Assembly (NCBI GenBank): GCA_910586295.1
Contig: CAJUGE010000050.1
Coordinates: forward strand, 1-20,677
Source of the DNA: an uncultured Bacilli bacterium
GTDB taxonomy: Bacteria; Bacillota_I; Bacilli_A; RF39; UBA660
Length of the DNA stretch: 20,677 nucleotides
Reading direction: 5' to 3'
Every line of letters starts with the position of its first letter. Position 1 is the stretch's first letter. The notes beneath the pieces are model-generated. The model was given only the letters and a program-made list of their open reading frames with translations, was not told the DNA's origin and ran no database searches. Positions 1 to 6,767 of this stretch are shown piece by piece. The position numbers and the translations under genes are program-made.

Positions 1-111
1 AGTTGCATTGTATTTTTGGGTTGTTACCATAAATACTCCGTATGAAAGTCCTGTTATTAGGGATAATAAAAATGTAAGAGTTACAAATATCTTAGACTTT
101 GACCTTTTCAT
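1..111 (-). CDS. N-terminus of a membrane-anchored or secreted protein, truncated by the window edge
   Basis: On the minus strand an ATG at 109-111 opens a frame that runs without a stop to the left edge (37 codons). The translation starts MKRSKSKIFVTLTFLLSLIT and continues with GLSYGVFMVTTQKYNAT: a basic head followed by a hydrophobic stretch of about 18 residues, i.e. a signal peptide or N-terminal membrane anchor. A purine-rich GAAAGAGAG lies upstream of the ATG and a good promoter (TTGACT, 18 bases, TATAAT) lies at 179-208. Too little is present to name the family. The opposite-strand frame over the same bases has no such features. It diverges from the tandem-HTH gene, which may regulate it (inference). 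Confidence 0.6.
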   Translation of the reverse strand, partial: MKRSKSKIFVTLTFLLSLITGLSYGVFMVTTQKYNAT

Positions 112-151
112 AATCAATTTCTCTCTTTCTACCCTTACATTATTTTTATGT

Positions 152-180
152 TTTACTGGCTACGCGTATACTACGATAAT
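152..180 (+). promoter_or_regulatory. Promoter for the tandem-HTH gene
   Basis: TTTACT (152-157), a 17-base spacer and GATAAT (175-180), giving an untranslated leader of roughly 65 bases before the ATG at 254. Overlaps the divergent promoter at 179-208. Confidence 0.45.
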
Positions 181-225
181 TATAACCGACTACACGCATA
201 AAAGTCAATACTTGTTTAACGCATA
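162..225. repeat. Three ACGCRTA repeats in the divergent promoter region, possible operator
   Basis: ACGCGTA occurs at 162-168 (inside the palindrome TACGCGTA), ACGCATA at 194-200 and ACGCATA at 219-225. GC-containing words like these stand out in this AT-rich region and bracket both divergent promoters. They could be binding sites for the adjacent HTH protein; that is inference, and the uneven spacing (32 and 25 bases) argues for caution. Confidence 0.3.
179..208 (-). promoter_or_regulatory. Promoter for the left-edge minus-strand gene
   Basis: Read on the minus strand: TTGACT (208-203), an 18-base spacer, and TATAAT (184-179). It matches the sigma-A consensus at 11 of 12 positions. It overlaps the -10 of the divergent plus-strand promoter, so the two probably compete or are controlled together. 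Confidence 0.55.
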
Positions 226-253
226 TGAGAAAATATTGTTAGAAGGTGAATTT

Positions 254-706
254 ATGTTAAGACTAATAGATTTGCGAGAAGATAAAGATTTAACTGGTAC
301 TGAAATTGCAAAACTTTTAAACGTTTCTCAACCTCAATATTCAAGATTAGAACTGGAAGTTAACAAAATAACTAGTGATAAATTAATCATACTTTCTAAT
401 TTTTATAATACTAGTATCGATTATATTTTAGGATTAACTAATGAGATAGTACCTTATAAGAGAAGTTATAGTAATACTTTAAAGTTAAAGGAGCTTAGAA
501 AGTCTAAAAAATTGACTGGTAAAGATGCAGGAGAAATTATTGGACTTTCACAGCAACAATATTCAAGTATAGAAAAAGGAGAGTATAAAATTACTTATGA
601 TAAATTAATTACTTTAGCTAATTTTTACAATACTAGTGTGGATTATATACTTGGAATTACTGATGTATTTAAACCTTATACTAAACCTTCTTTTGAAATA
701 GAATAA
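254..706 (+). CDS. Small regulator with two tandem Cro/C1-type HTH domains
   Basis: A 150-residue protein made of two XRE-type helix-turn-helix units and no other domain. Unit 1 (about residues 1-66) contains LNVSQPQYSRLE and FYNTSIDYILGLT; unit 2 (about 74-142) contains IGLSQQQYSSIE and FYNTSVDYILGIT. About half the aligned positions are identical, so this looks like an internal duplication. It should act as a cytoplasmic DNA-binding repressor or activator. The start at 254 is chosen because GAAGGTG lies just upstream and the homology begins there; the frame is open back to position 8, but that stretch overlaps a gene on the other strand. A strong terminator follows, so it is monocistronic. 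The target is unknown; the divergent left-edge gene or its own promoter are the obvious candidates. Confidence 0.85.
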   Translation: MLRLIDLREDKDLTGTEIAKLLNVSQPQYSRLELEVNKITSDKLIILSNFYNTSIDYILGLTNEIVPYKRSYSNTLKLKELRKSKKLTGKDAGEIIGLSQQQYSSIEKGEYKITYDKLITLANFYNTSVDYILGITDVFKPYTKPSFEIE

Positions 707-714
707 TTACATAG

Positions 715-751
715 AAAAAACTACTAATTTTTTGTACTTTAGTAGTTTTTT
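715..751 (+). terminator. Rho-independent terminator after the tandem-HTH gene
   Basis: AAAAAACTACTAA (715-727) is the exact reverse complement of TTAGTAGTTTTTT (739-751), with an 11-base loop and a T run on the 3' side. The stop codon is at 704-706. Confidence 0.85.
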
Positions 752-764
752 AAAAGAATTTATA

Positions 765-893
765 TTAAGGATATCCTTCTTTATTACTTGAGGTTTTAAC
801 TTTGTATAATCGTGGATATATATTTTTTAAAAGTAATTTTGAAGGAGGTTTACTTTTATTTTTTATTCTTGTAACACTTATTCTTTGTGTTAC
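765..893 (-). other. Gene-free stretch holding a short open frame without a start and a small hairpin
   Basis: Between the terminator at 751 and the pseudogene at 939 there is no recognisable gene. On the minus strand one frame stays open for about 42 codons (893 down to the stop at 765-767), but it has no usual start codon or ribosome binding site. Its composition (SKPPSKLLLKNIYP) could be that of a gene fragment. A perfect 7-bp inverted repeat, GTAACAC (871-877) with GTGTTAC (887-893), and a 12-base palindrome, AAGGATATCCTT (767-778), lie in it. I cannot assign a function. Confidence 0.25.
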
Positions 894-938
894 CTAATAT
901 AATGTATGTTAGTTTTTAAATTATGAGTGGGCGAGTAG

Positions 939-1890
939 CTAATGTATTATTCCGTCCATTGAAAAATCAAACTTGTCCATTGAAATAACATATTTAGGAT
1001 AGTTATCTTTTATTTTTTTGTATACTCCAAATTCTCTCTCAATAACAGATTCGTCAGCTAAAATATATGCTACTTGGATATATATTTTTTCTTGTGATTT
1101 TGTAGCAATAAAATCAACTACACCATTTTTTAAGCTTCCTATATTTACATTATAACCCCTTGCTATTAGTTCATTATAAACTATGTTTTCTAAATAAGAG
1201 CCTATTTGTTCTTTTTTTCCTTCACTTAATATATTTGTAAAACCTAAATCTGTTAAATAATATTTATACTTCCCAGTAAGAATCCTTTTACCTCTTACAT
1301 CATATCTTTTAACTTTAGATATAAGATTAGCTCTGGTGATATAATCTAAATAATTATATAGAGTTTCTAACGATACTCCCCTAGAGACACTTTCAAAATA
1401 TTTCTTTAAACTTTCTGGCGAAAAAGTTTGAGATGGCGTTGTTAATATGTAGATTACAATCCTATAAAGTAAATCAACATCTTTAATATTAAATCTTTTT
1501 ACTATATCTTTTATAACAATAGAATTATATATATCATTTAAATAAGTTTTTTTGAAATATCATCATTTTTCATAAATCTCTGAGGCATTCCTCCCCATTT
1601 GTTATAATCTCTAAAAGTATCTTCTATTAAACTTTTATCATTAATATTTAAAAGCTCACATACTTCACTAAAAGTAAATGGTGTTATCTTGAAACTTACA
1701 TATCTTCCTGCTATGTGAGTTGCTAAATTACTAGATAAAAAATCACTATTTGAACCTGTTATGAAAATAGATGTATTCTTAGTAGCCCCAATGAATTTAC
1801 AACTTTTTTCCAAGATTCAACGTTTTGAATTTCATGGTACAAGTCATTTTTTTACTTTATACAGTAATTCTTTTGCTGTTTTTTTGTTTT
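939..1890 (-). pseudogene. Decayed AAA+ ATPase of the DUF4143 family (first copy)
   Basis: Pieces of one ATPase lie in successive frames on the minus strand. From 5' to 3': HEIQNVESWKKVVNS (Walker B region, near 1785-1840); FITGSNSDFLSSNLATHIAG (sensor 1 and GR region, frame ending at 1538); then, after a frameshift in the seven-T run 1547-1553, a DUF4143-like C-terminal half with YLNDIYNSIVIKDI, YKYYLTDLGF and SYLENIVYNELIARGYN, ending at 939. A further shift lies near 1790-1812 and probably another near 1835. The Walker A half is missing altogether; its place is taken by the small gene ending at 1928. These proteins normally have about 400 residues, with a P-loop domain followed by DUF4143, a nuclease-like fold. 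The copy at 10609-11783 aligns along its whole length and shows what is lost. It is not expected to be functional. Confidence 0.85.
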
Positions 1891-1927
1891 TTTACATTAT
1901 AGAAGATTTATACCTTTACAACATAGA

Positions 1928-2185
1928 TTATCTTTTGAATGGGTGTTTTATTTTGTTTTTTATTTCTTCTTTTAATATTGTTAAGGACGTTTTATACATT
2001 TCTTCTGATAAAGTTCTAGAAATCTCTAATTCTTTTTCTATGTCATTTATTATTTTGTCTTTATTTTTCTTTCCAAGTAAGAAATGTCTTTCTAAAATAT
2101 TATTTATGTTTTCACATTTATCTGTTGATAATTTTGTCTTTTTGCTTAAAATGTTGATAAATTCTCTTTTATTCACTTTAGTCAT
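1928..2185 (-). CDS. Small helical protein, translationally coupled to the XRE/DUF2975 regulator
   Basis: An 85-residue, Lys-rich, apparently all-helical soluble protein starting MTKVNKREFINIL and ending KNKIKHPFKR. Its ATG (2183-2185) overlaps the end of the upstream gene in an 8-base overlap, with AAGGTAAG just upstream, so the two are very likely translated together. The pattern (an early helical pair, then GKKNKDKIIND, an E-M-Y helix and a closing HPF) resembles small uncharacterised proteins I recall from Bacillota, but I cannot name a family. The first 40 residues faintly resemble the N-terminus of HU-type proteins, without the beta arms; I do not rely on that. An upstream in-frame start (2230) would lie deep inside the neighbouring gene and lacks a ribosome binding site. 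By position it is likely a partner or modulator of the membrane regulator (inference). Confidence 0.75.
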   Translation of the reverse strand: MTKVNKREFINILSKKTKLSTDKCENINNILERHFLLGKKNKDKIINDIEKELEISRTLSEEMYKTSLTILKEEIKNKIKHPFKR

Positions 2186-3089
2186 ACATCTTACCTTTTG
2201 AATCTTTTTGTATCTCATAGCCGTATTCAAATATGTATGCCATGCTAACTAGGAATAATATATATAGAAAGTCTAACATATTAAAGCCAATTCCTAGGTC
2301 TTTTTCTATTATTTTGGATACTATAATCCCAGATATACTTGGTATAACTATGGTTAATACCATGAATAAGGCTATTCTTTTAATAAATGTTATGTTTTCT
2401 TTAGTAAATGGTGTATCTCCTTCATAAATGTTTATAAATAGTTTTTCTAGATTGCTAAATGACTTATATAAAAATATAAGAGATACTATTAAACAAATAT
2501 AAGCAATTTCAATAAGAACTGTACTTTCAAAGAGTTTATCGTTTTCTAATACTTCTAGAATTTCATTAAGTACGTATGTTTCTTCTATTTTATCTATAGT
2601 AATATTTTTTTCTTTGTAAGTTAGAATTATTTCTTTTTCACTTTTCGTATATTCTATTTTTTCATTAAATATTTCTAATTCTCCTATAGTTTTTAGTTTT
2701 ATATTTTTAGAAATTATTGGTGTTATTAGCATAGTTAGTATTACTGCTGCGAGACCTACTAATACCATTATTTTACATATACGAGATATTATATAGATTG
2801 CTTTGCTTATTCCTTTTACCTTTCTTTGTTTTTCTTCACTTAATTTTGTTATTTTCACAATTATTTCTTCGTCTAAAGAGTTTAAGTCAACTAGGTCTTC
2901 ATGAACTAAATCATTTATTTTACAATTAAATATTTTACATAATTCAAGTATGTTATCCATCGTGGGGTAAGATTCAGCACATTCCCATTTTGATACTGAT
3001 TGACGCGACACTTTAATTCTTTCTGCTAATTCTTCTTGAGTTATGTTTAACTTATTTCTTAAAGATTTTAAGTTTTCTCCAAATTTCAT
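2178..3089 (-). CDS. XRE-family regulator fused to a DUF2975-type membrane domain
   Basis: A 303-residue protein. Residues 1-60 form a Cro/C1 HTH (ITQEELAERIKVSRQSVSKWE). A linker is followed by a hydrophobic segment (about 97-127), an exposed region of about 65 residues, and three further membrane spans (about 190-212, 239-262, 273-295). The stretch YEGDTPFTKENITFIKRI and the closing FEYGYEIQKDSKGKMYD match the pattern of DUF2975 proteins. Usually DUF2975 and a small HTH protein are separate neighbours; here they are one chain. It would be a membrane-tethered DNA-binding protein, possibly sensing envelope state (inference). GAAAGGAG sits 10 bases before the ATG. It forms an operon with the overlapping downstream small gene. 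Confidence 0.85.
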   Translation of the reverse strand: MKFGENLKSLRNKLNITQEELAERIKVSRQSVSKWECAESYPTMDNILELCKIFNCKINDLVHEDLVDLNSLDEEIIVKITKLSEEKQRKVKGISKAIYIISRICKIMVLVGLAAVILTMLITPIISKNIKLKTIGELEIFNEKIEYTKSEKEIILTYKEKNITIDKIEETYVLNEILEVLENDKLFESTVLIEIAYICLIVSLIFLYKSFSNLEKLFINIYEGDTPFTKENITFIKRIALFMVLTIVIPSISGIIVSKIIEKDLGIGFNMLDFLYILFLVSMAYIFEYGYEIQKDSKGKMYD

Positions 3090-3113
3090 TAGATTTCTCT
3101 CCTTTCAATGAGC

Positions 3114-3119
3114 ATTATA
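3114..3119 (-). promoter_or_regulatory. Candidate -10 box for the XRE/DUF2975 operon
   Basis: TATAAT on the minus strand, 24 bases before the start codon. No convincing -35 sequence is seen, so the call is weak. Confidence 0.3.
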
Positions 3120-3130
3120 TTTTATGACAG

Positions 3131-3160
3131 AAAAAAACTCTACCAACTTTTAGTTGCGAG
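3131..3160 (-). terminator. Terminator after the VanZ-like gene
   Basis: On the minus strand, directly after the TAG at 3161-3163, CTC-G-CAACT pairs with AGTTG-GTA-GAG and is followed by seven Ts (3137-3131). The stem is interrupted but position and T tract are right. Confidence 0.55.
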
Positions 3161-3643
3161 CTATCTATTATTTAGTAATGCCATAAATATAAGAAAGACT
3201 ATTATACATAAAGTACAGATGGAAGCCGTTATTAAAATTACTTTATCTAAAAGTTCTTTATCCATTACTTTTGAAGTAAGTTTGTAAGATATTCTGCCTA
3301 AGTATACTCCAAATGTATTTGTTATAATGTCTGTTATGTCTAGTACTCCTGTGCCTAAAACATGTGTGGAAGTTTCTAATAATATTATAAATATAAAACC
3401 GACTATTACACTTTCTGAGCTTTTTCTTTTAGAGATTATTCCTAAATATATTCCAAATGGAATAAAAGCAAGTATGTGCAAAAGTGAACCAAATATTTTA
3501 AAGTTATCTCCATAGAATGGTATAAGATTTATTTCATTGTATATTCCTGTCTTTGGTGGTATATACATTTTAAATAAAAATATATCTAGTAAACATAAAA
3601 TATATATTATGAATAGTGCTATATAAAATATTTTCTTTTTCAT
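3161..3643 (-). CDS. VanZ-like membrane protein
   Basis: A 160-residue integral membrane protein with about five spans. Family features seen: a first span right after MKKK, the NLIPF motif near residue 40, LLHILAFIPFG, an LETSTHVLGTG segment, DITDIITNTFG, and a last C-terminal span. VanZ-family proteins are linked to low-level teicoplanin resistance in the van cluster and are widespread in Bacillota with unknown general function. The ATG at 3643 is preferred because GTGAGG lies 9 bases upstream; an upstream GTG at 3658 would be part of that ribosome binding site. It is monocistronic, with its own extended -10 promoter and a terminator. A VanR/VanS-like pair lies 2.4 kb away, but no vanHAX-type genes are in the window, so a role in glycopeptide resistance is not supported. 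Confidence 0.85.
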   Translation of the reverse strand: MKKKIFYIALFIIYILCLLDIFLFKMYIPPKTGIYNEINLIPFYGDNFKIFGSLLHILAFIPFGIYLGIISKRKSSESVIVGFIFIILLETSTHVLGTGVLDITDIITNTFGVYLGRISYKLTSKVMDKELLDKVILITASICTLCIIVFLIFMALLNNR

Positions 3644-3671
3644 ATAAACAGTCCTCACATTCTTTTATTAA

Positions 3672-3680
3672 ATTATATCA
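3672..3680 (-). promoter_or_regulatory. Extended -10 promoter of the VanZ-like gene
   Basis: On the minus strand TGATATAAT: a TGN extension directly before a perfect TATAAT, with no clear -35. The surrounding word CATGATATAATT recurs at the nuclease gene promoter (10559-10567). Confidence 0.5.
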
Positions 3681-3870
3681 TGTATACTTTATTATTTTCT
3701 TGATTTTTTTGTTATTTATACTAAGAGTGTGTAAAGTGAGTATAATACAATAAAGAACTAGTTGTATTGATTTTAATTCATTTCTTTGAAATTAGTGTTA
3801 AAGACAAAAAGCTTTTGTTAGTGAAAAAGAAAGAAACAAAGATAACCTATTATCAATAAGATGATTGGTT

Positions 3871-4045
3871 TTATTCTTTGTATATTACTTTTTCATTTAT
3901 AGTAGATATTCTACATTTTTCAAATTCATAACTAGCTAAGTAATCATTATCATATTTAATATGCGTTACTTCATCATCTAGCATAAAACTTGAATTGCAA
4001 AAATCGCAGTCAACTTTTTACTATTTTCTTTGACTTTTAGAAGTA
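3871..4045 (-). pseudogene. Remnant of a zinc-ribbon protein
   Basis: This 408-base gap between the VanZ-like gene and asnB has no intact gene. On the minus strand a frame with no start codon (4017 to the stop at 3871-3873) encodes DCDFCNSSFMLDDEVTHIKY followed by DNDYLASYEFEKCRIS, with one CxxC pair. Just upstream, in another frame, is LLKVKENSKK (near 4045-4016). Together they read like the second half of a zinc ribbon of the type LKVxxNSKKVxCxFC...LLDDEVxHIxYDN that I recall from Bacillota proteins of unknown role, split by an indel in an A run. The first CxxC half is not visible. An imperfect inverted repeat follows at about 3841-3870. The rest of the gap (3681-3840) shows only a palindrome-like ACAAAAAGCTTTTGT at 3804-3818. 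Confidence 0.5.
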
Positions 4046-4066
4046 TTCTTCAGTTTTTGTATCAAT

Positions 4067-5893
4067 TTAATTTATTTCTTCTCCAAAATATATATCATAC
4101 CAAACTAAAAATACATAAATAGCCCAAATTTTTTTGAAGCAATCTTTCTTTTTGCTTTTGTGAGATTCTAATAGCTTCATTATTTTCTTTTCGTCAAAGA
4201 ATTTGTTTGCTGTAGATGAAGTAAATTTTTCTTTTATTTGTTCATACACATCATCTTCTCTCATCCAATCACGTAGTGGAACTGGAAAACCAAGTTTTCT
4301 TTTTTTGTATGCTTCATTTGGTATTACTGTCTTTGCTGATTGTCTTAATGCTACTTTTGTTGTTTCTTTATTCAATTTAGCGTTAAATGGCAGATTTTTC
4401 GCTACTTTATAAACCTCCAAATCTAGAAATGGGGTTCTACCTTCTATTCCATACATCATGGTAGTTCTATCTGCTGCTTGTAAGAAATCTGGAATTAGCC
4501 AGTAATAAAAATCAAGTGCTTGTCTTGTGCATAAATCATTACTTTCTTTATAGTCTTCATAGAATGGTTTTAATATTTCTTTTGTCGATATTTGATTCTC
4601 TATATTAAGTATGTTCTTTGCTTCTTTATCTGTGAATACTCTGGCAAGTCCTATATAATAATTTTTAAGTTTCTGTCCTCTTCTATAAATAAAGTTAAAC
4701 CCTTTCATTTCTTGTAGTGGACTGCAAATAGTAGATGCTAGATGTCTTAAAAAGTAAGGTATCTTATTGTACCAAGAGTGATCAATTTCTTCTCTATAAG
4801 TTAAATATCCTGCGAATAATTCATCGGCACCTTCTCCAGTCATTATTACTTTGACATCTTCACAGGCAATTTGAGATACAAAGCTTATTGCTAATGCAGA
4901 TGGATCTGCTAGAGGTTCGTCCATATGATATAGAAATTTAGGTAATAAATCCATATATTCTTTTTTTGTTATGTATTTAGACTTATTTTTTATTTTAAGT
5001 TTTTTTGCTAAGTCTTCGGCATAAGATATTTCATCATAATTTTTGTTTTCATAGCCAACTGTGTATGTGTTTTTTACTTTAGATGTTGATACTAAATAAC
5101 TTGAGTCTATTCCGCTTGATAAGAAAGAGCCTACACTTACATCACTTATAAGATGATGAGACACAGAGTTATTCATCGACTTTTTTATGTTGTCTATGAT
5201 TGTATTCATATCTTCTTCTTTTTCTTCTAATTCAAATTTAAAATATCTTTCTTTTGTTAATTCGCCATCCTTATATAATAAATAAGTTCCAGGATTAAGT
5301 TTAAATACTCCTTTAAAGAACGTTTCTTCATTAGGATTAGAGTTAAAGCAAAGATAGCTTGATATAATTTTTTCATTTAGTTCTTTTTTGAATTTGGGAT
5401 GTGGTAAGAAAGCTTTGATTTCTGAAGCAAACATGAATGTATCATCCATTAAAGAATAGTATAATGGTTTTATTCCAAATGGATCTCTAGCCATAAATAG
5501 TTCTTCTTTCGTCTTATTCCATATTGCAAATGCGAACATTCCTCTTAGATGATTTACTACATTAGTTCCCCACTGTTCGTAGCCATGTATTATTACTTCT
5601 GTATCACAATCACTTTTAAATTTATGTCCTAGTGTTCCAAGTTCAATTTTTAAATTCTTATAGTTGTATATTTCTCCATTAAATATTATTACTAAATTCT
5701 TGTCTTCATTATAGATTGGTTGAACTCCAAGGTTTATGTCAATAATAGCTAGGCGTTTATGTCCTAGAGCAATATTTTCGTCTACATAAAAACCTTCTCC
5801 ATCTGGTCCTCTGTGATTTATTTTTTCTGCCATTTCAGTAATGGTTTTCTTTTTATCTTTTTCCTTATTTATAAATCCTACTATTCCACACAT
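4067..5893 (-). CDS. asnB: Asparagine synthetase, glutamine-hydrolysing
   Basis: A 608-residue cytosolic enzyme that makes asparagine from aspartate, glutamine and ATP. The N-terminal class II glutaminase domain starts directly with Met-Cys2, the nucleophile after Met removal, and has RGPDGEG (28-34), NGEIYN (72-77) and RDPFGIKPLYY (136-146). The synthetase domain has the pyrophosphate-binding loop SSGIDS (259-264), MTGEGADELFAGY, and DRTTMMYGIEGRTPFLD. Length and motif order are normal for bacterial AsnB. AGGAGT precedes the ATG. It stands alone: the downstream remnant and VanZ-like gene are separated by about 400 bases, and the vanRS pair diverges from it. Related amidotransferases modify peptidoglycan or other targets (for example LtsA types), but the motifs fit asparagine synthesis best. 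Confidence 0.95.
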   Translation of the reverse strand: MCGIVGFINKEKDKKKTITEMAEKINHRGPDGEGFYVDENIALGHKRLAIIDINLGVQPIYNEDKNLVIIFNGEIYNYKNLKIELGTLGHKFKSDCDTEVIIHGYEQWGTNVVNHLRGMFAFAIWNKTKEELFMARDPFGIKPLYYSLMDDTFMFASEIKAFLPHPKFKKELNEKIISSYLCFNSNPNEETFFKGVFKLNPGTYLLYKDGELTKERYFKFELEEKEEDMNTIIDNIKKSMNNSVSHHLISDVSVGSFLSSGIDSSYLVSTSKVKNTYTVGYENKNYDEISYAEDLAKKLKIKNKSKYITKKEYMDLLPKFLYHMDEPLADPSALAISFVSQIACEDVKVIMTGEGADELFAGYLTYREEIDHSWYNKIPYFLRHLASTICSPLQEMKGFNFIYRRGQKLKNYYIGLARVFTDKEAKNILNIENQISTKEILKPFYEDYKESNDLCTRQALDFYYWLIPDFLQAADRTTMMYGIEGRTPFLDLEVYKVAKNLPFNAKLNKETTKVALRQSAKTVIPNEAYKKRKLGFPVPLRDWMREDDVYEQIKEKFTSSTANKFFDEKKIMKLLESHKSKKKDCFKKIWAIYVFLVWYDIYFGEEIN

Positions 5894-5952
5894 AATATTA
5901 CTCCTAATAATTATTTTTTTATTTTTTATATCATTTTATACTTTGTATCTTT

Positions 5953-5982
5953 ATTTTAACATATTATTTGTGATTTTGTCAT
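5953..5982 (-). promoter_or_regulatory. Promoter of asnB
   Basis: On the minus strand ATGACA (5982-5977), an 18-base spacer and TAAAAT (5958-5953), the latter preceded by TGT as an extended -10. It would give a leader of about 50 bases. Confidence 0.45.
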
Positions 5983-6066
5983 TTTTATTGTATTAATTTT
6001 TTTATTTTAAATCTTAATTTTTTCTTACAAAATAATATCAGGGTAGAAAAAAATTTTATTGTGTCT

Positions 6067-6072
6067 TATAAT
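6067..6072 (+). promoter_or_regulatory. Candidate -10 box of the vanR-like gene
   Basis: TATAAT lies 17 bases before the ATG at 6090, with AGGAGG (6079-6084) between them. The -35 region shows no consensus. The predicted transcript start would fall almost on the ribosome binding site, so either the leader is very short or the real promoter is further upstream. Confidence 0.3.
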
Positions 6073-6089
6073 AGGTGTAGGAGGTCATT

Positions 6090-6767
6090 ATGAATATTTT
6101 GGTTCTAGATGATGAGAAAGAGATTGCAGATTTGGTTGAAGTTTATTTGCAGAATGAGAATTATAGTGTTCATAAATTTTATGATAGTGAGAGTGCGATT
6201 AACTGTATCAATTTTGAAAAATTAGACCTTGCTATTTTAGATATTATGGTTAAGGGAACTGATGGTCTTAAAATTCTTAAAATGATTAGGGATAAAGGAT
6301 TTAAGTTTCCTGTGATTATGCTTACTGCTAAAGTTATGGATGCTGACAAAGTTAATGGTTTAACTTTAGGTGCAGATGATTATATTACCAAACCTTTTAA
6401 TCCTTTAGAGTTAGTTGCTAGAGTTAAAGCACAACTTAGAAGGTATACTAAGTACAATGAAGCTCCAAATAATAGTATTATTTATATAGATGGGCTTGAG
6501 ATTTGTAGCGATACTCATAAGTGTAAGCTTTATGATAAAGAGATTACTCTCACTCCGATAGAGTTTGATATTTTACTTTATCTTGCTAATAAGCGAGGAA
6601 TGCCTGTGAGTAGTGAGGAGCTATTTTTGAATGTTTGGAAAGAAAAATATTATGATAGTAATAATACAGTAATGGTGCATATTAGAAGAATTAGAGAGAA
6701 GTTAAATGATGGTCGTGAACACAAGTTTATTAAGACTGTGTGGGGAGTGGGTTATAAAATTGAATAG
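6090..6767 (+). CDS. OmpR/PhoB-type response regulator, VanR-like
   Basis: A 225-residue response regulator. The receiver domain (1-118) has the acidic pocket DD at 7-8, phospho-acceptor Asp51 in LAILDIM, Thr79 and Lys101 in the TKPF motif. The winged-helix DNA-binding domain (about 130-225) ends with the usual MVHIRRIREKL and VWGVGYKIE segments. Together with the following kinase it most resembles the VanR/VanS group. AGGAGG lies 5 bases before the ATG. The kinase start overlaps its stop codon, so the two are co-translated. No resistance genes follow, so the regulon is unknown and could include cell-envelope genes elsewhere. It diverges from asnB. Confidence 0.9.
   Translation: MNILVLDDEKEIADLVEVYLQNENYSVHKFYDSESAINCINFEKLDLAILDIMVKGTDGLKILKMIRDKGFKFPVIMLTAKVMDADKVNGLTLGADDYITKPFNPLELVARVKAQLRRYTKYNEAPNNSIIYIDGLEICSDTHKCKLYDKEITLTPIEFDILLYLANKRGMPVSSEELFLNVWKEKYYDSNNTVMVHIRRIREKLNDGREHKFIKTVWGVGYKIE

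Noticed and set aside
8..253. N-terminal extension of the tandem-HTH protein (frame open from position 8)
   Set aside because: No ribosome binding site, unlikely hydrophobic composition, and the region carries the start of a credible minus-strand gene plus both divergent promoters. The site GAAGGTG marks 254 as the start.
1761..2201. Plus-strand 146-codon open frame
   Set aside because: Phe/Leu-rich shadow of the minus-strand ATPase remnant and small gene; no ribosome binding site and no recognisable sequence.
3767..3859. Short plus-strand open frame ending before the inverted repeat at 3841-3870
   Set aside because: No ATG, no ribosome binding site and very low-complexity Lys/Leu composition; chance is the simplest explanation.
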